NCBI GenBank assembly: GCA_019637335.1
Contig: JAHBVV010000007.1
Coordinates: 181,210-245,209 of the forward strand
DNA length: 64,000 nucleotides
Source: Candidatus Hydrogenedentota bacterium
Lineage (GTDB): Bacteria; Hydrogenedentota; Hydrogenedentia; Hydrogenedentales; JAEUWI01
Reading direction: 5' to 3'
How positions within the stretch are numbered: the stretch's first letter is position 1; every line of letters starts with the position of its first letter. Positions 46,639 through 55,185 of the stretch are shown one piece after another. The notes under the pieces are model-generated. The model ran no database searches. It was not told where the DNA came from and worked only from the letters and a program-made list of their open reading frames with translations. A program made the position numbers and the translations under genes.

Positions 46639-48510
46639 TCACCGTGGCGTCCAGCCGAGCCCCACCTGGACAAGATTCCGGAGGCGGGGCCCCGCGACGG
46701 TGGTCCTTTCCCCCAGCGGCGGTGGGGTGAAGGCGTGGTAGGCGCCGCGATCCCAGTACAGGAAGTGAAGGGAAGCATCTTCGAGCGGCGCGTCGAAGTC
46801 GAATCGCACTTCGCGCGGGCGTCCGTCCTCCCCCGCTTCCAACACTGTCACCGTCAGGCCCTGTAAATTCACGGTGTCACCCGCGCGGAAGGGCTGGGAT
46901 TCCGGATGCCGGAAAACCAGCGCCCAGGTCGCCGGAACGAAGGGGCCGTCTGGCCGCAGGGTGAGGGACTGCGCGCCCGAGCGGGTCACCGCGACGTCCG
47001 CCACGCCGGCGTAGAGCCACCACCAGTGATCCGGAATGGGCTGGCCGTGGTAGGCGCGATAGACGGGCAGGCTTGTGCCGAGCAGGTCGGTCGGGGTGTT
47101 CATCGCTACCAGGCGCGTCCCTGGCTTGAGGTCGCCGGGGATGGAGGGATTGGAACCGGTCAGGATACGATTCATGACGGCCAGTTGCTGGGTGCCCGCC
47201 AGCAGTCCGATTGGGGCGAGGACGCCATGCGCCAGCACGAGCAGCATCGCGAGCACACACCGCGCACCCGGCCGCGCCAATCCATCGGCGATGGCCAGCG
47301 CCACGATGCCGAGCCCGCCGAAGGAGGCGAACATCAGGTTGCGGTCCATCGGCAGGGTGGCGCAGGCCGGCACAATGGACAATACGGCACCCAGCAACAG
47401 GAAGCGGGCTTCGGGGCGCGAGCGCAGCGCGGGCGCGGCGAGCCACAGAAAGAGGACGAACATCAACGCCGCGCACCCGAGTAGTATGTGGCCCGCCGCG
47501 GCGGGCGCCAGGCTCCAGAGGGTCGCGTCGGGGGCGGCGAGCAGGCCCATCAGCAGGATGAGCATCCGCTCCGGCAGGTGGCGCAGGAAATCGGGGGCGT
47601 CCCCGACGGGGTCGAGGTAGAGCCCCGAGCCCTCCGTGCCGTAGCCAAGGGCGGAGTAGGCCAGGCGCCAGACCACCACGACCGCCAGATAGGGCAGGAG
47701 CGCCGCGATGCTCCGCGTCCAGGCGCGGATGCGTGGGGTATCCCGATCCACCGCGGGATCCAGAAACAGGGCATAGGCGAACAGGTAGGCGCCGGTGGCG
47801 ATCCCGGCTTCGGCGCTGAGCAGGGATAGCACGAGACAGGCAATCGCCATTGGCCCGCGCGGCCACCACCGCCCGGCGCGGCGCCAGGCATCGTGCAGCC
47901 AGAGCACCAGCAGCCCGAAGAGCACGGCCAGGAGGGCATTTCGCATGGCGAGCCACGCGGCGGGGATGGCGTGGCCGGAATCGGCGGCGAAAAACAGCGC
48001 CGCCAGGCCCGCGGCGGCGGGGGCGCACGTGAAGCGCCGGTAGAGCAGCGCCACGATGGCCACCAGCAGCCCATAGAGCAGGAGGCTGTGGAGGTGCATG
48101 GCGAAGGCGTTCGGGCCGAAGGCCAGGTAGTCCACCCAGTGGCTGAGGGAGGAAAGCGGACGGCAGAAATTCACTTTCCAGCCTTCGGCGGTCCACCACG
48201 GGAGGTAGCCCCGGTTCATCATGGCCTCGCGGGCGTCGGGATCGCCCTTGAAGAACGAGAAGGACTCCAGCGGCGACAGATCGAGGGCCTCGAGCGCCGC
48301 ATCGCCCTTGAAAATGGTCAGGAAGAAGTAGTCGTCCTGGGCGAAACCCGACCAAAGCGCGGGCAGCGTCAGCAGCATCGCCACGCACGCCGCGAGCAGG
48401 GCGAGGCGACGCGCGCTCAGTCGCCCGAGGCGCGCGAGGAGGCTTTCGAACCGGTTCGCCGCCCGTCCGGACAGCGGGGCGGGGTGATCTGGGGGTGTGA
48501 AATGGGGCAC
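46639..48510 (-). CDS. Polytopic membrane protein, GT-C-like
   Basis: The product is 623 aa, beginning at GTG with AGG about 8 bases upstream. The first helix (LALLAACVAMLLTLPALWSG) is followed immediately by FAQDDYFF, the acidic pair in the first outer loop expected of GT-C glycosyltransferases. Around 11 further helices follow. The C-terminal 140 residues form a soluble domain (TRLVAMNTPTDLLGTSLPVY, PFRAGDTVNLQGLTVTVLEA). I infer transfer of a lipid-linked sugar across the membrane, but the family is not certain. It could act with the glycosyltransferases just downstream on the same strand. Confidence 0.55.
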   Translation of the reverse strand: MPHFTPPDHPAPLSGRAANRFESLLARLGRLSARRLALLAACVAMLLTLPALWSGFAQDDYFFLTIFKGDAALEALDLSPLESFSFFKGDPDAREAMMNRGYLPWWTAEGWKVNFCRPLSSLSHWVDYLAFGPNAFAMHLHSLLLYGLLVAIVALLYRRFTCAPAAAGLAALFFAADSGHAIPAAWLAMRNALLAVLFGLLVLWLHDAWRRAGRWWPRGPMAIACLVLSLLSAEAGIATGAYLFAYALFLDPAVDRDTPRIRAWTRSIAALLPYLAVVVVWRLAYSALGYGTEGSGLYLDPVGDAPDFLRHLPERMLILLMGLLAAPDATLWSLAPAAAGHILLGCAALMFVLFLWLAAPALRSRPEARFLLLGAVLSIVPACATLPMDRNLMFASFGGLGIVALAIADGLARPGARCVLAMLLVLAHGVLAPIGLLAGTQQLAVMNRILTGSNPSIPGDLKPGTRLVAMNTPTDLLGTSLPVYRAYHGQPIPDHWWWLYAGVADVAVTRSGAQSLTLRPDGPFVPATWALVFRHPESQPFRAGDTVNLQGLTVTVLEAGEDGRPREVRFDFDAPLEDASLHFLYWDRGAYHAFTPPPLGERTTVAGPRLRNLVQVGLGWTPR

Positions 48511-48597
48511 GGGGTTTACCTGAAGGCCTGGCCGCGAAAAGTGTGCGGTGGCCGATGCGGGGGATTGGACTGCGCCAGTGCAGAGCGGAAAACGCGC

Positions 48598-48981
48598 GTA
48601 TCACTTTAGCGGTCTGAAGTGCGGAACAGTATGTGTTTTTGCGAATGGACCCAGTATGCATTGAGCGCCGGTGGTGCAATCTGCCGGCGGGCCGCCGGCG
48701 CTCCATAGTTGTATTGCGCCGGTGGCGCAGTTTGCCGGCGGGCCGCCGGCGCTCCATAGTTGTATTGCGCCGGTGGCGCAATCTGCCGGCGGGCCGCCGG
48801 CGCTCCATAGTTGTATTGCGCCGGTGGCGCAGTTTGCCGGCGGGCCGCCGGCGCTCCATAGTTGTATTGCGGCGGTGGCGCAATCTGCCGGCGGGCCGCC
48901 GGCGCTCCATAGTTGCACGTAGCCCTTATTCAGCAACTCGCTCTGGTCTGGCCACTGTGCTTCGCTCGGCTAAAGTGTTAC
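48598..48981. mobile_element. MITE copy 3, 384 bp, with internal tandem array
   Basis: GTATCACTTTAGC and GCTAAAGTGTTAC form the terminal inverted repeats. AAACGCGC is duplicated exactly on both sides (48590-48597 and 48982-48989). The first 50 bases inside (GGTCTGAAGTGCGGAACAGT...) and the last 60 match copy 2 closely. It is longer than copy 2 because a GC-rich module is repeated five times. No transposase gene is present. Confidence 0.92.
48665..48919. repeat. Five 51-bp tandem units inside MITE copy 3
   Basis: Units begin at 48665, 48716, 48767, 48818 and 48869, each starting GCGCCGGTGG and containing GCCGGCGGGCCGCCGGCGCTCC. Copy 2 of the MITE has one such unit. Because 51 is a multiple of 3, several frames stay open, but these encode only repetitive peptides. 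Confidence 0.9.
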
Positions 48982-49161
48982 AAACGCGCAAAGTATGGGG
49001 CACGGCCCGGGGCAAGTCAAGCCGGAGGGGAGTATTGCTGCGTCCCGGACGGCGGCCCGGCGCGCTTGTTTCGGGTTTGACCCGGCCCGCCCGAAAGGGC
49101 AAGATGGGGCAAGAACTCGCGCGGCGCGCGCGGTGCGCGCCGCCACGGAAAGGAGGTTGAC

Positions 49162-49920
49162 ATGTCTCCTCGTCATCCGGCGTTGCTGATTCTTCTGTTC
49201 ACTGGTCTGGCGATTGCGGCGCTTCCGACGGGCCTCGCACGGGCCGAGGACGAGTCCCCCACTCCCCCGGATCCCCACGCCGCGGCACGAGAGCGCCTGG
49301 TCGCGGATAGCATCGAAGCAGGCCCCTTCGGACGGACCCCGGTGAAGGACCCCGCGGTGCTTGCGGCGATGCGGTCGGTGAAGCGCCACCTGTTCGTTCC
49401 GCCGGGCCTCCGCAGCGAGGCCTACCGGGATCGCCCCCTCCCCATTGGCCACGGCCAGACGATCTCGCAGCCCTACATCGTCGCGTACATGACCGAGGCG
49501 CTCCAGGTTGGCCCGGACGCGACGGTGCTCGAAATCGGCACCGGATCGGGCTACCAGGCGGCGGTGTTGGCGGCCATCGTGAAGAAGGTTTACAGCATAG
49601 AGATTATCCCGCCGCTTGCGGAGGAAGGCGCGGCCAACCTGAAGGCGGCGGGCGTTGCGAATGTGGAAACGCGCACGGGAGACGGTTACCACGGCTGGAA
49701 GGAGCACGCCCCGTACGACGGCATCGTGGTGACGGCGGCCGCGGCGCACATTCCGCCGCCCCTGATCGAACAGTTGAAGCCGGGCGGGCGCATGGTCATT
49801 CCGGTGGGGCCTCCCCTGCAAACGCAGAGCCTGATGCTTGTGGAGAAGCGCGAGGACGGATCGGTCAGCCAGCGCAACGTCATGCCGGTCCGGTTCGTGC
49901 CGCTAACCCGTGGAAAGTAG
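49162..49920 (+). CDS. pcm: Exported protein-L-isoaspartate O-methyltransferase
   Basis: The product is 252 aa with an exceptionally strong ribosome site (AAAGGAGGTTGAC). Residues 1-28 are a signal peptide (LLILLFTGLAIAALPTGLARAE), unusual since most Pcm enzymes are cytoplasmic. The core motifs are clear: VPPGLRSEAYRDRPLPIGHG, TISQPYIVAYMTEAL, VLEIGTGSGYQAAVLA near residue 122 (SAM binding), and GWKEHAPYDGIVVTAAA. It transfers methyl from SAM to L-isoaspartyl residues in damaged proteins. If exported it would need SAM outside the cytoplasm, so the signal might act as an anchor. It overlaps the next gene by 11 bases. Confidence 0.9.
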   Translation: MSPRHPALLILLFTGLAIAALPTGLARAEDESPTPPDPHAAARERLVADSIEAGPFGRTPVKDPAVLAAMRSVKRHLFVPPGLRSEAYRDRPLPIGHGQTISQPYIVAYMTEALQVGPDATVLEIGTGSGYQAAVLAAIVKKVYSIEIIPPLAEEGAANLKAAGVANVETRTGDGYHGWKEHAPYDGIVVTAAAAHIPPPLIEQLKPGGRMVIPVGPPLQTQSLMLVEKREDGSVSQRNVMPVRFVPLTRGK

Positions 49921-52345
49921 CAATCCACACGAGTTCAGCACCCGCGCGCTGTACGCCGCCGTGGGGTTGCTCAGCGCGGCGGGCCTGATCTGCCAGATCG
50001 GGCTGATGCGGGTCTTTTCGATCGCGCAGTGGCACCACGCGGCCTACATGATCATCAGCATTGCGCTGCTCGGGTTCGGCGCCAGCGGGACGGTGCTCTC
50101 GATAGTACGGCCGCGCCTGGCCGGACGGGAGGCCGGTGCGTTTCGCTGGTGCGCGGCTGGCGCGGCCATAGCCTTCGCCGCGAGCTACGCGATCAGCCAG
50201 CGGGTTCCCTTTGAAACCATCGAATTGCTGAACCAGCCCCGCCAGTTCTGGCTGCTGCTCGCGCTTTACCTGTTGCTGGCCGTGCCCTTTTTCCTGGTCG
50301 CGTGCTGCATTACGATTGCGTTCTTGCTGCGCCCGGAGGCTATCGGGCGGGTCTACGGCGTGAACATGGCCGGTTCCGGCGCGGGCGCGCTGGGGTGCGT
50401 GGCGCTGTTGTACGTGCTGCCGCCCGCTTCCCTGCCTGTAATCGCCGGCGGGCTAGCGGCGATCGCCTGGATGTTGCTCGGGCCGCCGCGCGGCGGGCGC
50501 GGGTGGATTCTCCCCCTGGCGATCATCGCGCCCGTGCTGGTGTGGGGCGCGCTTACGCCGGTCCGGGTGTCGCAATACAAGGGGCTCGCCTACGCGCTCC
50601 AGCTCCCGGACGCCCGGATCGAGACCCGGGCCCGGAGCCCGCTCTCGGAAATCACGGCGGTCTCCTCCGCCTATCTCCGGGAGACGCCGGGGCAGCTTTC
50701 CAACTACCCGATGAGCGAACTCGGCGATCTTCCGCCCCAGATCGGGCTCTATTTCGACGCGGGGCCCGTTTCGCCGGTGCACCGATTCGACGGCGACCTG
50801 GACCCTTTCGCCTATCTCGATTATGTCACCGGCGCGCTCCCCTACCGCCTGGTGACACGGCCGCGCTGCCTTATTGTGGGGCCCGGCGGCGGCGGCGAGG
50901 TCCTCGGCGCGCTCGCGGCGGGCGCGGCGCACGTGACCGCCGTGGAAACCGACCCGGCGGTGCGCGATCTCTTGCGCGGGCCGCTCCGCGACTTTTCCGG
51001 CGCTTGGATTGAGCATCCCGACGTAACGTTCGTGGTGGCGGAGGGCCGGGGTCACCTGGAGGCGACGCGGGATCGGTTCGACCTCATTGTGCTGCCCGCG
51101 GCGGGGTCGGCGGCGTCCGCGGCGGGCGGGGTGCTCGCGCTGAACGAGACGTACCTGTACACCACGGAGGCGCTGGCCGGGTACCTGGACCGGCTGACGC
51201 CCGGGGGCGTGCTGGCGCTGAACGTGTGGATCCAGACGCCGCCGCGCCAGGGTATCAAGCTCTTCGCGACGGCGGTGGAGGCCTGCGAGCGCGCGGGATT
51301 CGTGGACCCCGACCGCCACCTGGCCTTCGTCCGATCATGGAACACGGGGACGATCATGATAAGCCGCGAGCCGATGGGCGCGGAACGCCTGGCGGCGGTG
51401 GAGCAGTTCTGCGCGGACCGTTTCTTCGACCCGTGCTATTACCCGGGCATGCCCCCGGAGGCCGCCAACCGATATACGCAGCTGGACGAGCCCTACTACT
51501 ATAACGCGGCCCAGGCCATTCTCCACGGCGAGCGTGAGGCCTTCTACCGGGACTACGCGTATTACGTTCGCCCGGCGACGGACGATCGACCCTACTTCTT
51601 CCGCTTTCTCCGGCCCGCGCGGCTTGCGGAGTTGATGGCGCAAGGTCCCGAAGCAGTCCCCTTCGTCGAATGGGGCTATCTCGCGCTTGTGGCGACGACG
51701 CTTCAGAGCGTATTGGCGGGCGTCGTGCTGATTCTATTGCCACTGTTGTTTCTTCGGCGGCAGACGGAAGGCGTCGCGGGGCGTTGGGCGGTATTCGCGT
51801 ACTTCGCGAGCCTCGGCCTGGCGTACATGTTCCTGGAAATCGCGTTCATCCAGGTTTTCATGCGGTTCCTGTCCTACCCCATCTATGCCGTGAGCACGGT
51901 CCTATCGGCGTTTCTCGTCTGCTCCGGCGCGGGGAGCCTTTGGGCGGGTTCGCTGCCCCCCGAACGGCGCGCGCAGGCGGTGTGGTGCGCGGTCGCCCTG
52001 ATCGCCGCGTTATCGGTCGCCTACCTGATCGCCTTGCCGCCGCTGTTCCACGCGGCGGCGGGGTGGCCGGATGTCGCGAAGATCCCGTTGTGTCTGATCC
52101 TGCTGGCGCCGCTGGCGGCGGCGATGGGCGTGCCCTTTCCGGCAGGCCTCCAGGGACTGGCCACGCGCGCGCCCGCGCTTTTGCCCTGGGCCTGGGCAAC
52201 CAACGGCTGCCTGTCCGTAACGGGGGCGACGCTGGCCACGCTGGTCGCCATTCACACCGGCTTTCGCAGCGTGGTTGTATTGGCGCTGCTGCTCTACCTG
52301 GCGGCGGCCGCCTCGCTGCGGATGCTTCCCGGCGCCCGCGCATGA
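49910..52345 (+). CDS. Membrane-embedded spermidine-synthase-like protein
   Basis: The product is 811 aa from a GTG inside the end of pcm. Six N-terminal helices (LYAAVGLLSAAGLICQIGLM, AAYMIISIALLGFGASGTVL and others) lead to a soluble SAM-fold domain at residues 280-500 with CLIVGPGGGGEVLGALAAGA, VTAVETDPAVRDLL, FDLIVLPAAGS and LALNETYLYTTEAL. Six or seven helices close the protein (MFLEIAFIQVFMRFLSYPIY, YAVSTVLSAFLVCSGAGSLW). This helix-synthase-helix layout is the membrane spermidine synthase-like (SpeE-related) family common in Gram-negatives. Aminopropyl transfer is not proven; the family often lacks full polyamine-site residues. Co-expressed with pcm. Confidence 0.8.
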   Translation: MESSNPHEFSTRALYAAVGLLSAAGLICQIGLMRVFSIAQWHHAAYMIISIALLGFGASGTVLSIVRPRLAGREAGAFRWCAAGAAIAFAASYAISQRVPFETIELLNQPRQFWLLLALYLLLAVPFFLVACCITIAFLLRPEAIGRVYGVNMAGSGAGALGCVALLYVLPPASLPVIAGGLAAIAWMLLGPPRGGRGWILPLAIIAPVLVWGALTPVRVSQYKGLAYALQLPDARIETRARSPLSEITAVSSAYLRETPGQLSNYPMSELGDLPPQIGLYFDAGPVSPVHRFDGDLDPFAYLDYVTGALPYRLVTRPRCLIVGPGGGGEVLGALAAGAAHVTAVETDPAVRDLLRGPLRDFSGAWIEHPDVTFVVAEGRGHLEATRDRFDLIVLPAAGSAASAAGGVLALNETYLYTTEALAGYLDRLTPGGVLALNVWIQTPPRQGIKLFATAVEACERAGFVDPDRHLAFVRSWNTGTIMISREPMGAERLAAVEQFCADRFFDPCYYPGMPPEAANRYTQLDEPYYYNAAQAILHGEREAFYRDYAYYVRPATDDRPYFFRFLRPARLAELMAQGPEAVPFVEWGYLALVATTLQSVLAGVVLILLPLLFLRRQTEGVAGRWAVFAYFASLGLAYMFLEIAFIQVFMRFLSYPIYAVSTVLSAFLVCSGAGSLWAGSLPPERRAQAVWCAVALIAALSVAYLIALPPLFHAAAGWPDVAKIPLCLILLAPLAAAMGVPFPAGLQGLATRAPALLPWAWATNGCLSVTGATLATLVAIHTGFRSVVVLALLLYLAAAASLRMLPGARA

Positions 52346-52400
52346 TAGGCTTGAACCGCGCCCCGGCGGGGCGCCTGGCGCCCTTATCCGGAGAATGCTC

Positions 52401-53282
52401 ATGAAGTCATTTTCTCTCCTGTTTTCCTTGCTTGCGCTGGCCGCGCCACTGGCGGCCCCGGCCGGCGACGCCGAATCTGACTTCCAGGACACCGTCCGGG
52501 TCGCGCAGATGCGCGGGGTACCGGTCAAGTGGGATATCGACGCCAACATGAAGACGTTTGTGGAACAGGCGGAGGCGGCGGGCTTGGCGGGGCCGGACAT
52601 CTTCATCACGCCGGAGTGCTGGCTCGACGGCTACGCGGCGCCGGATGAGAAGTCGACGCGGGAGAAGCTGATGGCGGTTGCGCAGCCGCTGGAGGGCAGC
52701 CCGTATCTCGACCAGGTGGCCGAGCTGGCCCGAAAGCACCGGATGTGGATCTGCTTCGGATTCAGCTCGCTGGAGGATGGGAGGCTTTTCAACACGTCGG
52801 GCCTGTGGAACCGCGCGGGCGAGCTCGTGGGGGTCTACCACAAGACCCATATCCAGACGCACGACGTGCAGTACGATCTGGGCATGGGGTTGCCCGTGTG
52901 GGACAGCGAATGGGGCAAGCTGGGGATGATGATTTGCGCGGACCGGCGCTGGCCGGAAACGGTGCGCACGCTGCGCATTCAGGGCGCGCGGCTGATCCTG
53001 AACCCGACCTATGGGATGCACGGCGAAATGAACCTGAAGATCATGCAGGTGCGCGCGTGGGAGAACCAGTGCTTCATTGCGTTTACCCATCCGCAGCAGA
53101 GCCTGCTGATCAACCCCCGGGGCGTGGCGGTCCTCCACGTGGACAGCGCCGATCCCGGGTTCAGCATCACGGCCATTGACCTGAGCGAAGCGCGCGACGA
53201 CAACCACATCCAGGACCGGCGTCCGGAGCTGTATCGCCCATTGAGCGAGGGGGTTTACGCGCCCCCCGGCACGGATCGCTGA
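52401..53282 (+). CDS. Exported carbon-nitrogen hydrolase (nitrilase superfamily)
   Basis: The product is 293 aa. I chose ATG 52401 because GGAG at 52390-52393 is 7 bases upstream; ATG 52395 is too close. Signal peptide: SLLFSLLALAAPLAAPAG. The Glu-Lys-Cys triad is visible: Glu72 in TPECWLDG, Lys148 in HKTHIQ and Cys179 in GMMICADRRWPE. The family hydrolyses nitriles or amides through a Cys thioester. An exported member could act on peptide or cell-wall amides. It is 55 bases after the spermidine-synthase-like gene and probably in the same transcript. Confidence 0.88.
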   Translation: MKSFSLLFSLLALAAPLAAPAGDAESDFQDTVRVAQMRGVPVKWDIDANMKTFVEQAEAAGLAGPDIFITPECWLDGYAAPDEKSTREKLMAVAQPLEGSPYLDQVAELARKHRMWICFGFSSLEDGRLFNTSGLWNRAGELVGVYHKTHIQTHDVQYDLGMGLPVWDSEWGKLGMMICADRRWPETVRTLRIQGARLILNPTYGMHGEMNLKIMQVRAWENQCFIAFTHPQQSLLINPRGVAVLHVDSADPGFSITAIDLSEARDDNHIQDRRPELYRPLSEGVYAPPGTDR

Positions 53283-53507
53283 CTTCGTTCCACAGGCGCG
53301 GTGAATACACGGAGCGGGAAGGCATGTCCAGCGGCGGAATAGCGCGCTGGCGTTGACTTGTTTCTTTTACGGGCGCGGCGCATCGGGAATCGCCACGGAG
53401 GGCCGTGGTGATGAGGGTTCGCCGTATTGCGGTACGCGTCAGGCAATTGCAATGTGCGGCGCCGGCGCATCCAGCGCCCAACCCTACCATGAAGGAGAAC
53501 GAATCGA

Positions 53508-54152
53508 ATGAAAACCCTCATCCATACCTCATTCGCCCTGGCCATGCTCGCGGGACTGGGCCTCGCCGGGTGCGCCAATCCGGCGGACCAGACCCCATCG
53601 GCGGTGGTTTCCGATGTCGCGCCGGCGGCGGATGCCGCCCCGGACGCGGCTCCCGCGGCGGAAGGGACCACCTACACGATTGCGCCCGCGTCCACCATCA
53701 GCTTTATCGGTTCCAAGGTGACGGGGTCGCACGATGGCGGCTTCAACCAGTTTGCGGGAACGGTGACCGTCCCCGGCGAAGACCTGACGCAGGCGAGCAT
53801 TGAAGTTACGATCGACATGACGTCCGTCTGGTCGGACGCGGATGGGCTTACCCGGCACCTGCTCAGCGCGGACTTCTTCGAGGTTGAGACGTATCCCGAA
53901 TCGCGCTTTGTGTCCACGGCCATCGCGAAAGAAGGCGACGCCTACACGGTCACCGGCGATTTCACGCTGCACGGGGTGACCAAATCCATTGCGTTTCCCG
54001 CGAACTTGAGCCTCGCGGGCGACAAGGTCACCGCCAGCGCGGAGTTTGATATCAACCGCAAGAACTTCGAGATTGTGTATCCCGGGAAGCCCGACGATCT
54101 AATCCGCGACGAGGTCGTGATCAAGCTCAATATCGAAGCGACCGCTTCCTGA
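53508..54152 (+). CDS. YceI-family lipoprotein
   Basis: The product is 214 aa. Lipobox LAGC ends the signal peptide (LAMLAGLGLAGC), so the protein is lipid-anchored. An Ala/Asp-rich linker precedes the YceI lipocalin-like barrel: YTIAPASTISFIGSKVTGSH, GTVTVPGEDLTQASIEVTID, MTSVWSDADGLTRHLLSADF, FEVETYPESRFVSTAI and FTLHGVTKSIAFPANLSL. The family binds isoprenoid or similar hydrophobic ligands. A bidirectional terminator follows at 54174. Confidence 0.92.
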   Translation: MKTLIHTSFALAMLAGLGLAGCANPADQTPSAVVSDVAPAADAAPDAAPAAEGTTYTIAPASTISFIGSKVTGSHDGGFNQFAGTVTVPGEDLTQASIEVTIDMTSVWSDADGLTRHLLSADFFEVETYPESRFVSTAIAKEGDAYTVTGDFTLHGVTKSIAFPANLSLAGDKVTASAEFDINRKNFEIVYPGKPDDLIRDEVVIKLNIEATAS

Positions 54153-54173
54153 TTTCGCAAACACGTGCAGCAA

Positions 54174-54204
54174 AACGCCCGGACCGCTGGGGTCCGGGCG
54201 TTTT
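54174..54204. terminator. Bidirectional intrinsic terminator between yceI and flgL
   Basis: CGCCCGGACC-gctg-GGTCCGGGCG with AA/TT extensions gives a 12-bp stem followed by TTTTC on the plus strand and GTTTTGC on the minus strand. It can end both the YceI and the flagellar transcripts. Confidence 0.85.
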
Positions 54205-54250
54205 CGTATGAATGAGGGGGATGATGCCGTGGGCGCGAAGGGTGGAGCGC

Positions 54251-55174
54251 CTACGAGAGAAAGTTGAGCAGGCTGGGTTGTATGACGCGCGCGCCGGCGT
54301 TGAGCGATGCCTGCAAGGCGTTCGACTGCGCGTTCAATTGCAGAATAGTCTCCGCGAAATCCGCGTCAATGTTGTCCGAAATCACCTGGAGCAGCTGCTG
54401 GTTGATTTCCTCCAGGTTTGAGCGCACGCGGTCGACGCGATTCTGTATCGAGCCCACGCGCGCAAGCGAAATGAGTACCTGTTCCTGGGCGGAGGCCAGT
54501 TCGTCCAGCCGGGTCTCCAGGGCGTTCAGATCGCCCGCGCGCAGGTTCTCCCGGATGTCCAGGACGGTCTGGAAAATATCCGCTCCGCTGGCGCCCGCCG
54601 CCGTGTAGACGGCGCTTCCGGGCTCGTTCGCCGAGACCAGGATTCCGTCCTGCACTTCCTGCCGGATGATTTCGTCGTTTCCGGCGTAGGCCACCGATAC
54701 GATTTCACCGGCCGCGTCCCGCGTGGCGACGAAGGGCGGGGTCCGGGTCACCGTGCCGCCGAAGATAAACCGCCCATTGCTCTCCCGGTTCGCGGTTTCG
54801 AGGATGGACTCGAGCAGCTGGTTGACCTCGATCGCAATTTGCTCGCGCTGGAGGGGGGCGTTGGATCCGGATGCGCCCTGGAGCGTCAGTTCGCGAACCC
54901 GCTGCAACACGCTGATGGACGTCTGGAGCGCGCTGTCGCTCTCCTGCAGTCCCGGGCCCAGGTTGCTGATATTGGTGATGTACTGTTCGTTTTTCGAAAC
55001 TTCGCCGCGGGCGCTAATGGCGCGGCGCGTTTCCAGCGTGCCGTCGCTCGGGCGGTTCACAGCCTGGCCGGTCGAGAGCTGTTCCTGAAGCGCCAGAATG
55101 CGCAGCTGCTGCCGCGTCAGGTCGTTCAGCACCCGGTCAACCAGAAGTTGTTGTGTCGTGCGTACCGCGCCCAT
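54251..55174 (-). CDS. flgL: Flagellar hook-filament junction protein FlgL
   Basis: The product is 307 aa from ATG 55174 (CAGGA upstream); residues read from an upstream ATG are Arg-rich and not FlgL-like. The N-terminal flagellin-like helix is TTQQLLVDRVLNDLTRQQLR, with LQEQLSTGQAVNRPSDGTLE and FIFGGTVTRTPPFVATRDAA, characteristic of FlgL/HAP3. The C-terminal helix (AETILQLNAQSNALQASLNA) ends LLNFL as in flagellin-family proteins. It joins the hook to the filament with FlgK. It is the last gene of the operon. The normal neighbour FlgK is not present. Confidence 0.93.
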   Translation of the reverse strand: MGAVRTTQQLLVDRVLNDLTRQQLRILALQEQLSTGQAVNRPSDGTLETRRAISARGEVSKNEQYITNISNLGPGLQESDSALQTSISVLQRVRELTLQGASGSNAPLQREQIAIEVNQLLESILETANRESNGRFIFGGTVTRTPPFVATRDAAGEIVSVAYAGNDEIIRQEVQDGILVSANEPGSAVYTAAGASGADIFQTVLDIRENLRAGDLNALETRLDELASAQEQVLISLARVGSIQNRVDRVRSNLEEINQQLLQVISDNIDADFAETILQLNAQSNALQASLNAGARVIQPSLLNFLS

Positions 55175-55185
55175 GGCGTCCTGTT

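Noticed and set aside
48665..48919. CRISPR-like regularly spaced repeats
   Set aside because: The units are contiguous without unique spacers, are internally palindromic over their GC-rich part and lie inside a MITE; no cas genes are present.
48633..49160. Open frames encoding PPALHSC or WSAGGPPAD peptide repeats
   Set aside because: They come from the 51-bp tandem units inside the MITE, remain open on both strands because 51 is a multiple of 3, and have no ribosome site or family similarity.
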